The position numbers and the translations under genes were made by a program. This document shows, in pieces, positions 1 through 5,403 of a stretch of 5,403 nucleotides of DNA (positions within the stretch are counted from its first letter, which is position 1; each line of letters starts with the position of its first letter). Origin of the DNA: an uncultured Acinetobacter sp. GTDB taxonomy: Bacteria; Pseudomonadota; Gammaproteobacteria; Pseudomonadales; Moraxellaceae. The notes below the pieces were generated by a model. It was not told where the DNA came from. It made no database searches and worked only from the letters and a program-made list of their open reading frames with translations. The stretch covers positions 1 to 5,403 of the forward strand of contig CAAGMP010000105.1 in assembly GCA_900771065.1 (NCBI GenBank). Direction: 5' to 3'.

Positions 1-1036
1 ACAACATATAAAAAGGTTTAACTTTATATATTTCTTTCCAAGATGAATAACGCGGAAAATTTACTTTTTCAATAAAATGGTAACTCAAAAATCCGAGGAA
101 AATTGATAATGGAATTCCATAAAGCCACCAGTTTTCAAAAGCAAAATAAAAACCAATCACGACTAAAGGCCAATGCCATACATAAATAGAATACGACCAT
201 TGACCGATATAACTAAAAACAGAATTATTGACGACAAGATTATTTTGATAGTTACTTACAATAATTAAATAAGCACCAAAGACAGGAATTAGTGCCATAT
301 AACCAGGCCATAATGTATCTTTCGACATTAAAAAATAAGAAGTAATAATAAGAACAATGCCTAAAGATTGAGCTGTAATTTGTTTAATTTTACTTTGAAT
401 TGACCAAGGATATAGGAAGGCTAGCCCACCAAGTAGCATTTCCCATGCGCGACTGGTCAGCAGAAAATATGCTGTTTTACTATCTTGGTAAGTTGCATAA
501 ACACAGTAAATCAAACTTGCTAAAAATAATCCTAGAACAACACGTTTTAGATTTTTAAAACTAAAATATTTTTTTAAAATAACAATTAGAATTGGAAAGA
601 AAATATAAAATTGCCATTCTACAGATAAAGACCAAGTATGTAGTAACCATTTTGTATGCTCTGCTGTATCAAAATAGCCACCACCTTTAGAAAACAAAAT
701 ATTTGAAATAAATATTGAACTTCTTTCAATCTGTTTTGCAAGTTTTTCATATTCCGATGGAATTATATAAAACCAACCAAATACGAGTAGAACAAAAGAC
801 ATCATAGCCAATACTGGAATGATTCGATTTGCTCTGGCATTATAAAATTGAAATAAATTAAAGGTCTTTTTTTCTATGCCATTAAAAATAATGGAGGTCA
901 TTAAAAAACCAGAAATTACAAAGAAAACATCCACCCCAGCAAATCCACCTGGTAACCATTGTGGATTAAAATGAAAAATAACTACAGCAAGAACAGCGAT
1001 TGCTCTTAATCCATTTATATCAGATCTAAATTGCAT
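1..1036 (-). CDS. Acyltransferase-3 family membrane O-acyltransferase, OafA/YrhL-like (partial, C-terminus cut by window edge)
   Basis: This reading frame stays open for 345 codons from an ATG at 1036 to the window start; its 3' end lies outside. Family members are multi-pass inner-membrane proteins that move acyl groups, usually acetyl, onto extracytoplasmic sugars such as O-antigen, capsule or peptidoglycan. Visible hallmarks are the N-terminal FRSDINGLRAIAVL (3-16), an R-x10-H pair (Arg11 and His22), GGFAGVDVFFVISGF (30-44), a basic NARANRIIP segment (66-74), HTWSLSVEWQFY (133-144), SRAWEMLLGG, and a late YSIYVWHWPL followed by SYHFIEK. Between these are many Phe/Ile/Leu-rich membrane helices. 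The roughly 340-residue acyltransferase domain appears essentially complete. The chain continues past it, so a C-terminal SGNH domain is possible but not visible. Family members often read VEEQFY where this one has VEWQFY. No good Shine-Dalgarno precedes the ATG. The gene is AT-rich compared with its neighbours. The family is secure; the substrate cannot be told. Confidence 0.9.
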   Translation of the reverse strand, partial: MQFRSDINGLRAIAVLAVVIFHFNPQWLPGGFAGVDVFFVISGFLMTSIIFNGIEKKTFNLFQFYNARANRIIPVLAMMSFVLLVFGWFYIIPSEYEKLAKQIERSSIFISNILFSKGGGYFDTAEHTKWLLHTWSLSVEWQFYIFFPILIVILKKYFSFKNLKRVVLGLFLASLIYCVYATYQDSKTAYFLLTSRAWEMLLGGLAFLYPWSIQSKIKQITAQSLGIVLIITSYFLMSKDTLWPGYMALIPVFGAYLIIVSNYQNNLVVNNSVFSYIGQWSYSIYVWHWPLVVIGFYFAFENWWLYGIPLSIFLGFLSYHFIEKVNFPRYSSWKEIYKVKPFYML

Positions 1037-1098
1037 AGAAAAAATTTAGTAAATCAAGGAATTGACATATTCTATAACTAAATGAAATATAAATCTGA

Positions 1099-1127
1099 AT
1101 TATGAGCCAATTTAAAAATTCTCTAAA
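1099..1127 (-). promoter_or_regulatory. Candidate sigma-70 promoter for the acyltransferase gene
   Basis: Read on the minus strand, a -35-like TTTAGA (1127-1122, 4 of 6 matches) and a -10-like CATAAT (1104-1099, 5 of 6 matches) are 17 nt apart. They would give a leader of roughly 55 nt before the ATG at 1036. In DNA this AT-rich such matches arise easily by chance. Read-through from the muramidase gene is an alternative, because no clear terminator lies between the two genes. Confidence 0.25.
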
Positions 1128-1201
1128 ATCAACTCGAAGCGCAGATAATCAGTTAACTGGCTTAAACTATTGGATAATTCCGAATAACTCAAAATGATAA
1201 T

Positions 1202-1786
1202 TTATTTTTTCCACTTCTTATAAGCATTTGCCAATTTGACATCATATTGATTTTTAGCATACTCAGCCCCGTTATAACCTTTCGCAAATGCTTTCCAGTC
1301 TTTACGCTTTAATGCAGCAATCAAATTATTTTTTTCAATAAAACGGCACATGGCATCTAACTGACTTGCTTCATCTTGATACATCGCATTAATAAAAATC
1401 TGCAATGATGAATAGTTCAACGATTTCCAATGATAGCCCATAACCTGACCCAAACCCCACGATGCACTTTCTAAAGCCGAATCACGATGAAATTGAGCAG
1501 CTTCATTTAAGCGATCATGCTGTACCGCTGGCAAACCATACGCACCAGCTGAACGTGAACATAAATCTGGTCGTTTACGCATAGCTTGGTCTGCAATGGT
1601 TGATTTACCATTAGCAATTAAGCGCTGTCGAAAAACATGGCGTTCAAATAAAATCACCGGTGTTTCATCTATATTAAATCCCGATCCACGGCATTCAACT
1701 TCAAGGACGGCACGTAAAGTCGCTATTTCAATGCCTAACTTTTTGGCACGCTGTTCAATTTGCTCAGTTGTAATTTTTTTACTCAT
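1202..1786 (-). CDS. N-acetylmuramidase domain protein (DUF3380 family), phage-endolysin-like
   Basis: This predicted peptidoglycan hydrolase of 194 residues is expected to cleave the glycan chain next to N-acetylmuramic acid. Almost the whole protein is one DUF3380-type domain. It has a helical start (5-28), the segment VLEVECRGSGF (27-37) whose Glu29 or Glu31 is the likely catalytic acid, VILFERHVF (44-52), GAYGLPAVQHDRLNEA (81-96), SASWGLGQVMGYHW (107-120), and the C-terminal KGYNGAEYAKNQYDVKLANAY (from 169). There is no signal peptide, membrane segment, cell-wall-binding repeat or lipobox. Like phage endolysins, it would need a holin or another export route. I chose the ATG at 1786 because AAGGA sits 10 nt upstream and the protein then starts directly with MSKKITTEQI; the frame extends 15 codons further upstream without an RBS-supported start. 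No holin, spanin or other phage gene is visible nearby. It could be a prophage remnant, a domesticated lysin or an antibacterial effector. The family call is firm; the role is open. Confidence 0.88.
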   Translation of the reverse strand: MSKKITTEQIEQRAKKLGIEIATLRAVLEVECRGSGFNIDETPVILFERHVFRQRLIANGKSTIADQAMRKRPDLCSRSAGAYGLPAVQHDRLNEAAQFHRDSALESASWGLGQVMGYHWKSLNYSSLQIFINAMYQDEASQLDAMCRFIEKNNLIAALKRKDWKAFAKGYNGAEYAKNQYDVKLANAYKKWKK

Positions 1787-1796
1787 TACGTAGTTT

Positions 1797-1801
1797 TCCT
1801 T
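1797..1801 (-). promoter_or_regulatory. Ribosome binding site fixing the muramidase start
   Basis: On the minus strand AAGGA lies 10 nt before the ATG at 1786. It is the best Shine-Dalgarno match in this leader and favours this start over the in-frame ATGs at 1831 and 1813. Confidence 0.7.
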
Positions 1802-1898
1802 GTTCCAAATCATCACCAAAATAGAAGCCAAATAGCGTTGTGATTATTCTACACGCTGAGAAAAAGTTCACTATCTCTTTGTTCGGACTTGGAATATT

Positions 1899-1927
1899 AA
1901 AAAAGGAGGATTAAATATAATCCTCCT
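1899..1927 (-). terminator. Rho-independent terminator closing the msbA-lpxK-kdsB-holB-pilZ operon
   Basis: A perfect 10-bp inverted repeat pairs positions 1904-1913 with 1918-1927 around a 4-nt loop; the stem reads AGGAGGATTA on one strand. On the minus strand the hairpin is followed at once by six U residues (complement of 1904-1899), the classic intrinsic terminator form. It lies about 100 nt past the pilZ stop codon and upstream of the muramidase leader, so it separates the operon from the two downstream genes. On the plus strand the sequence after the stem is ATTTCT, so termination in that direction would be weaker. Confidence 0.88.
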
Positions 1928-1991
1928 ATTTCTATAAAAAGATGTAGCGTATGTTCTTCATTTAGCTATGGACAAAAAATAAGCCAAAAAT

Positions 1992-2010
1992 TCAAAGATG
2001 GCATCATTGA
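1992..2010. repeat. Imperfect 19-bp dyad just after pilZ
   Basis: The arms TCAA-GATG and CATC-TTGA surround a single central base, with one mismatched pair. It begins 15 nt after the pilZ stop. On the minus strand it is followed by A and then five T residues. It could form a weak hairpin and act as a secondary termination or 3'-end signal, but the realistic stem is interrupted and short. Confidence 0.35.
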
Positions 2011-2024
2011 CTTAAACTTTTAAA

Positions 2025-2363
2025 CTACATGGTATAACTAGTATGCGTAGATGCTTTTAAACCTGTTAGCATTTTTTCAGCTTCAGCTTTATAGTAAATG
2101 CCCTTTTCGCCCGTAAGCTGAATACCAAAACCTTGCGGCTTCAAATTATTTTGTTTACGTGAAATCCAAACAACTTTTCCTGTTAATGGAATTTTTTGCG
2201 TTGTATTAGGTAAGTTGGCTAAAACAAGCATATCTTCGCCCATTTGAACTTGTTGCTTTGAGGGAATAAATAAACCTCCACCCACAACAAAAGGCATATA
2301 ACTGCGATATAAAGTTTCAATATCAGGAATGGATAATTGAATAATTCCGCCACGTGGTTGCAT
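2025..2363 (-). CDS. pilZ: Type IV pilus assembly protein PilZ
   Basis: This small cytoplasmic protein of 112 residues resembles the founding PilZ of Pseudomonas, a single-domain protein of about 118 residues needed for type IV pilus biogenesis and twitching. Recognisable parts are YRSYMPFVVGGGLFIPS (19-35), IPLTGKVVWISRK (58-70), QGFGIQL (77-83) and a C-terminus ending THTSYTM. This subtype is known to lack the c-di-GMP-binding signature, and here too neither an RxxxR near the N-terminus nor a D/NxSxxG motif is visible, so ligand binding is unlikely. In related bacteria such proteins work through partners, namely the ATPase PilB and FimX. The ATG at 2363 follows a G-rich Shine-Dalgarno that overlaps the holB stop codon, 10 nt upstream of the start, so translation is probably coupled. 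It is the last gene of the operon. Confidence 0.93.
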   Translation of the reverse strand: MQPRGGIIQLSIPDIETLYRSYMPFVVGGGLFIPSKQQVQMGEDMLVLANLPNTTQKIPLTGKVVWISRKQNNLKPQGFGIQLTGEKGIYYKAEAEKMLTGLKASTHTSYTM

Positions 2364-2368
2364 TATTT

Positions 2369-2375
2369 CCCCCTT
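2369..2375 (-). promoter_or_regulatory. pilZ ribosome binding site overlapping the holB stop codon
   Basis: On the minus strand AAGGGGG ends 5 nt before the pilZ ATG. Its first two bases belong to the holB TAA stop, so ribosomes finishing holB uncover or pass directly onto the pilZ start. Confidence 0.65.
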
Positions 2376-3351
2376 AAATTTTCATCAGTTGCATGAATAG
2401 CTGATCAAGCATTAAATTTGATTGTACATTTTGTTCAGACATTTGTTTTATTTTTTGCAATTGTGCATAAAAATCAAATAAATTTTCTAAAGAATATTCA
2501 CCTGATATTTCATCTAAATTCAAATCAATATTTTTAATTGGTTGCTTTAAATGATAGGCAATCACATCAGCCAATAAATATTCAAACAAACAAAGAAAGT
2601 CATTTAAACTTAATGTCTTGCTCCATTTTGTTGATAAAGTTAAAGGCTGATTTTTTTGACTCACTAATTTTTTCCAATCGAGTAAAAATTCAGCGCGTAA
2701 TTGAACCCATTCTTTTTCAGCCAATTTTAGAACTTGTAAAGGCATTTGGTTGGCAAGATTGACTAAAACTTGCTGTTGTACTGCATTCAAATTCGGTAAT
2801 TTTTGTGCTAAAAATAGGTTTAACTGTTGCGAATCAAGACGATCTAAAGCAAAATGCTGTAAACGACTACGAATCGTGGCAGGCAATTTCAAATAATGTG
2901 CAGCCAATAAAATAATCAAAGTTTTTTCGTTTGGCTCTTCTAAAGTTTTTAACAATGCATTGGATGCAGCAATATTTAAACTTTCCGCAGGATCAATCAC
3001 CACAATACGCCAACCATCAACAGTTTGCTGTAAAAACGGTAAAATTTCACGAATTTGTTCAATTTTTATTTTTGCATTGGCTTTTTTATGATCACCTTCT
3101 AAACCAATATGAATATAATTTGGATGCGTGTTGGCTTGCAACCACTGGCAACTTGCACAATGTCCACAAGAAGCATGCGGTTGACGATTTAAACACAAAA
3201 CCCATGCCACAAAATGGTGTGTAAATTCAAATTGACCACATCCTTCACGACCATAAAAAAGTAATCCATGACCAATATTAGGAAAACGTTCGGTTAGAAT
3301 CTGCCAAACATTTTCATGCCATGGATAAAGATTTTGCTTATCCAAAAACAT
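2374..3351 (-). CDS. holB: DNA polymerase III subunit delta prime (clamp loader)
   Basis: This 325-residue AAA+ protein is the delta prime subunit, the stator of the clamp loader that opens and loads the beta sliding clamp during replication. The length fits the family (about 330). After an N-terminal start around PWHENVWQIL (10-19) comes a degenerate P-loop GREGCGQF (34-41). A zinc module follows, with Cys53, Cys62, Cys65 and Cys68. Then come VVIDPAESLN (117-126), the conserved SNALLKTLEEP (130-140), and ATIRSRLQ (158-165) at the place of the SRC motif. The last 120 residues would be the collar domain and are poorly conserved. The Walker A lysine is Gln40, in line with delta prime being a non-ATPase subunit in E. 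coli. The ATG at 3351 overlaps the 3' end of kdsB by 14 nt and has only a weak GGA upstream, which suggests translational coupling. Placement between LPS and pilus genes reflects operon packing, not shared function. Confidence 0.95.
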   Translation of the reverse strand: MFLDKQNLYPWHENVWQILTERFPNIGHGLLFYGREGCGQFEFTHHFVAWVLCLNRQPHASCGHCASCQWLQANTHPNYIHIGLEGDHKKANAKIKIEQIREILPFLQQTVDGWRIVVIDPAESLNIAASNALLKTLEEPNEKTLIILLAAHYLKLPATIRSRLQHFALDRLDSQQLNLFLAQKLPNLNAVQQQVLVNLANQMPLQVLKLAEKEWVQLRAEFLLDWKKLVSQKNQPLTLSTKWSKTLSLNDFLCLFEYLLADVIAYHLKQPIKNIDLNLDEISGEYSLENLFDFYAQLQKIKQMSEQNVQSNLMLDQLFMQLMKI

Positions 3352-4099
3352 GTAGATCCATTGCGTTTAAACGGTCTAAATCAGCTTGTGTATCTACACC
3401 TGGTGGCAAACTTACATTAGCAATATCAATTGCAATTTGATGCCCATTTTCAAGCACACGCAATTGCTCCAAACTTTCAAGTTTTTCAAGTGTACCAACA
3501 TCCCACGTCACATATTCTTGTAATAATTGCACGCGATAAGCATATAAACCTAAATGACGAAAAGCGTTTTGATGCAATTGTTTTTCTATTTTTTGCGCTT
3601 CATCACGGTCATAAGGAATGGTTGCTCGACTAAAATATAACGCTTTTTTATGTTTAGACATGACTACTTTAACAATGCTATCGCGTTCAAACTCATCTAA
3701 TTTTTCAATTTTTTCACACAAAGTAGACATCGATGCTTGAGGGTCATTTTCCAACAATTGTGCAACTTGTTGAACTAAACAAGCGGGTAACAAAGGTTCA
3801 TCACCTTGAATATTCACCACAATATCTTGTGCATTCCAACCTTTTAAACGTGCAACTTCACTTAAACGGTCCGTTCCCGAAGGATGATTTTTTGACGTTA
3901 AAACTACATCAATATTTTCAGCTTGGCACACTGCCATAATGCGCTCATCATCGGTTGCAACACATAGGTCATCAAAACCTTGCACTTTTTTCGCCTGATC
4001 CACAACGCGCAAAATCATGGCACGACCATGAATTTCAAGCAGCGGTTTACCGGGTAATCGAGAACTGGAAAATCTTGCAGGAATAACAATATGTTTCAT
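3338..4099 (-). CDS. kdsB: 3-deoxy-manno-octulosonate cytidylyltransferase (CMP-Kdo synthetase)
   Basis: This 253-residue cytosolic enzyme joins CTP and Kdo to give CMP-Kdo and pyrophosphate, the activated sugar used by WaaA to build the LPS inner core. The length matches the family (about 250). Visible motifs are the nucleotide-binding IPARFSSSRLPGKPL (6-20), VATDDERI (47-54), HPSGTDRLSEVA (72-83), VVNIQGDEPLLP (94-105) whose Asp100 is a likely magnesium ligand, FSRATIPYDRD (157-167), FRHLGLYAYR (180-189), LEQLRVLENG (210-219), and PGVDTQADL (233-241) with Asp236 as a likely second metal ligand. I chose the ATG at 4099 because MKHIVIPAR is the normal family N-terminus; an in-frame ATG at 4150 would add 17 residues lying inside lpxK. 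The start shares ATGA with the lpxK stop. The Shine-Dalgarno is weak, so translation probably depends on lpxK. Confidence 0.97.
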   Translation of the reverse strand: MKHIVIPARFSSSRLPGKPLLEIHGRAMILRVVDQAKKVQGFDDLCVATDDERIMAVCQAENIDVVLTSKNHPSGTDRLSEVARLKGWNAQDIVVNIQGDEPLLPACLVQQVAQLLENDPQASMSTLCEKIEKLDEFERDSIVKVVMSKHKKALYFSRATIPYDRDEAQKIEKQLHQNAFRHLGLYAYRVQLLQEYVTWDVGTLEKLESLEQLRVLENGHQIAIDIANVSLPPGVDTQADLDRLNAMDLHVFG

Positions 4100-5100
4100 A
4101 AAATTTCGATTCCAAGCTGTTGTAACTGTCGGTTTAAAGTCAAATAACATGCTTCAGATAATATCGCTTGTACAGGGAGAACCCAAATTTCAAGCTTAAA
4201 ATCTGAATATTCACTTAATAATGCACGTAATTTTACTGCATCTTTTTCAGTGGTAATAATGGCATGATCAGTTAATCTTTTTAAATCTTCAATCTGATAA
4301 GCATGATGATCTACAAATTCATGCTGTTCAAAATCTTTTATTCCAATTGATTTTAAAGTGGCATAAAAGCGTTGTGGATAACCAATTCCAACCACAGCAT
4401 AAAATTTTTGCTTTGGATTAAAAACTTTATTTTGCTGTTGATTGAGTAAATAGGGCTGACCTGCCGCCAATTGCATATTTAACTCAGATTGGGCATGCTG
4501 TGCATGTTCAATTACCGTCGCGGTATTTAAACGCTGTTTCGGCTCACGTAAATAACCCTCAGGTAAGATTTTTTCGTTACCTAATCCCCGATTTGCATCA
4601 AATACAATCCATTCTAATTGACGATTTAATGCATAATGTTGTAAACCGTCATCGCTAATAATTAAATCTAGCTGACATTTAGACAATAATAACTCAATGT
4701 TTTCTTTACGATTTGCACCCACCACCAAAGGGACTGCGGTAGATTGAACAATTAAACACGGTTCATCACCTACATTTTGCGGTAAAGCCTGATGATCTAC
4801 ATAATACGGAAAAGGTCCTTGACCACCATAACCACGGCTAATTACACCCACTTTCACATGATTTTTCTGCAAATATTGCACTAATGCAATGAGTAAAGGT
4901 GTTTTACCGCTACCCCCAACAGTAATATTACCGATAACCATGACAGGTACAGACGCAGTATACGCTTTTTTTATACCGTATTGATAAGCCCATTTATTCA
5001 AACTGGATAATGCCCGATACAACCAAGACAACGGACGCAAAACAACCAACCATTTCGACTGTTTTGCCCACGCAGTTTGAATACATTGTGCTAATGACAT
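4096..5100 (-). CDS. lpxK: Tetraacyldisaccharide 4'-kinase (lipid A kinase)
   Basis: This 334-residue inner-membrane-associated kinase (E. coli LpxK has 328) phosphorylates the 4' position of tetraacyl-disaccharide-1-phosphate to form lipid IVA, before Kdo is added. An N-terminal amphipathic and hydrophobic stretch around KWLVVLRPLSWLYRAL (16-31) fits the known membrane anchor. Next come the P-loop VIGNITVGGSGKTP (55-68), VISRGYGG (86-93), GDEP (111-114), ISDDGLQHY (148-156) and FDANRGLGNEKILPEGYLREP (from 167). Towards the end are VVGIGYPQRFY (236-246), FVDHHAY (262-268) and ITTEKDAVKL (282-291). Asp112 and a histidine of the DHH motif are the likely counterparts of the catalytic Asp-His pair described for Aquifex LpxK. 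The ATG at 5100 is chosen over one at 5181 because it has a strong GAGGA 5 nt upstream and lies 1 nt past the msbA stop. All key motifs are intact. In many relatives a small Trm112-like gene separates lpxK from kdsB; here it is absent. Confidence 0.97.
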   Translation of the reverse strand: MSLAQCIQTAWAKQSKWLVVLRPLSWLYRALSSLNKWAYQYGIKKAYTASVPVMVIGNITVGGSGKTPLLIALVQYLQKNHVKVGVISRGYGGQGPFPYYVDHQALPQNVGDEPCLIVQSTAVPLVVGANRKENIELLLSKCQLDLIISDDGLQHYALNRQLEWIVFDANRGLGNEKILPEGYLREPKQRLNTATVIEHAQHAQSELNMQLAAGQPYLLNQQQNKVFNPKQKFYAVVGIGYPQRFYATLKSIGIKDFEQHEFVDHHAYQIEDLKRLTDHAIITTEKDAVKLRALLSEYSDFKLEIWVLPVQAILSEACYLTLNRQLQQLGIEIL

Positions 5101-5101
5101 G

Positions 5102-5403
5102 TTATTCCTCAAAATTACGTTGATGCAATTGATAATATGCACCACGTTTTTCAAGTAATTCTGCATGTGTGCCTTTTTCAAGAATTTTACCTTGATCCAT
5201 CACCACAATACAGTCTGCTTTTTCAATGGTCGATAAACGATGTGCGATCACAATTGTTGTACGGTCTTCCATTGCTAAATCAAAGGCTTGCTGAATATAA
5301 TATTCAGATTCATTATCCAGTGCGCTCGTTGCTTCATCCAAAATTAAAATTGGCGCATTTTTCAAAATCGCACGGGCAATTGCAATACGCTGACGCTGAC
5401 CAC
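5102..5403 (-). CDS. msbA: Lipid A export ABC transporter MsbA (partial, C-terminal end of the ATPase domain)
   Basis: The frame is open to the window edge, and only the last 99 residues are visible. They begin inside the ABC signature as GQRQRIAIARA (the preceding LSG falls outside), followed by Walker B ILILDEAT, the D-loop SALD, the H-switch VIAHRLST, the typical KADCIVVMDQGKILEKGTHAELL, and a tail GAYYQLHQRNFEE. MsbA is a homodimeric half-transporter that flips core-lipid A across the inner membrane at the cost of ATP. The ATPase end alone would fit many type-I half-transporter exporters. The naming rests on lpxK following 1 nt after the stop codon, which is the classic msbA-lpxK arrangement. 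The membrane domain and the operon promoter lie beyond the right edge. Confidence 0.9.
   Translation of the reverse strand, partial: GQRQRIAIARAILKNAPILILDEATSALDNESEYYIQQAFDLAMEDRTTIVIAHRLSTIEKADCIVVMDQGKILEKGTHAELLEKRGAYYQLHQRNFEE
5106..5110 (-). promoter_or_regulatory. lpxK ribosome binding site inside the msbA 3' end
   Basis: GAGGA on the minus strand lies 5 nt before the lpxK ATG and within the last codons of msbA. It settles the lpxK start at 5100 and supports msbA-lpxK coupling. Confidence 0.75.

Noticed and set aside
1062..1093. Plus-strand TTGACA followed by TATAAA as a promoter
   Set aside because: The spacer is 20 nt, no plus-strand gene follows, and AT-rich DNA yields such matches by chance.
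1037..1201. Terminator for the muramidase gene
   Set aside because: Only short, imperfect dyads were found, none with a solid GC stem and a T-run on the minus strand.
1596..1793. Plus-strand open frame of 65 codons
   Set aside because: It lies entirely opposite the well-supported muramidase and its start region, and the peptide has no recognisable features.
1846..1851. TAGAAT as a -10 box for the muramidase gene
   Set aside because: It is a reasonable -10 match about 55 nt before the start, but no acceptable -35 lies at 16-18 nt and no extended -10 is in register.
1928..2024. Small gene in the 3' UTR of pilZ
   Set aside because: The only minus-strand ATG frame is about 14 codons, with no ribosome binding site worth naming.
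2538..3224. Plus-strand open frames of 74 and 97 codons (2538-2762 and 2931-3224)
   Set aside because: Both are antisense to holB, whose protein is clearly real; the peptides resemble no family.
3430..3939. Plus-strand open frames of 67 and 68 codons (3430-3633 and 3733-3939)
   Set aside because: Both are antisense to the conserved core of kdsB and look like chance frames.
4100..4150. Upstream ATG extension of kdsB by 17 codons
   Set aside because: The extension overlaps the lpxK coding end, and the family N-terminus begins exactly at MKHIVIPAR.
5101..5181. Upstream ATG extension of lpxK by 27 codons into msbA
   Set aside because: A strong Shine-Dalgarno sits just before the ATG at 5100, and the extension would lie wholly inside the msbA coding end.

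Overview
The window looks like chromosomal DNA from an AT-rich gammaproteobacterium, most likely Acinetobacter or another member of the Moraxellaceae. The reasons are the protein sequences (LpxK, KdsB, HolB, and a PilZ ending in a Thr-Met tail), the AT-rich codon use, and the order msbA-lpxK-kdsB-holB-pilZ. The genus is inferred from family resemblance and no search was run. Every supportable gene lies on the minus strand, so transcription runs from the right end of the window to the left.

Right part (about 5403 down to 2025): a tightly packed operon. It starts with the C-terminal end of the lipid A flippase MsbA, cut by the window edge. Next come lpxK (lipid A 4'-kinase), kdsB (CMP-Kdo synthetase), holB (DNA polymerase III delta prime subunit) and pilZ (type IV pilus assembly protein). 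The gaps are 1 nt (msbA/lpxK), an ATGA overlap (lpxK/kdsB), a 14 nt overlap (kdsB/holB) and 10 nt (holB/pilZ), so the genes are probably co-transcribed and translationally coupled. LpxK and KdsB complete and activate the precursors for Kdo2-lipid A, and MsbA flips the product across the inner membrane. HolB and PilZ serve replication and pilus assembly. A strong intrinsic terminator at 1899-1927 closes the operon.

Middle (1786-1202): a stand-alone single-domain N-acetylmuramidase of the DUF3380 type, a family best known as phage endolysins. It has its own ribosome binding site and no signal peptide.

Left end (1036-1): the first 345 codons of an acyltransferase-3 (OafA/YrhL-like) membrane protein that runs off the window. 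It is visibly more AT-rich than the operon. Together with the muramidase it looks like accessory cargo next to a conserved operon.

No insertion sequence, CRISPR array, tRNA, rRNA, attachment site or origin was seen, and no intergenic stretch exceeds 300 bases. The longest are 1787-2024, which holds the terminator, and 1037-1201, which holds a weak promoter candidate. I found nothing that amounts to a clearly undescribed system. The muramidase and acyltransferase pair is the part most worth a second look.
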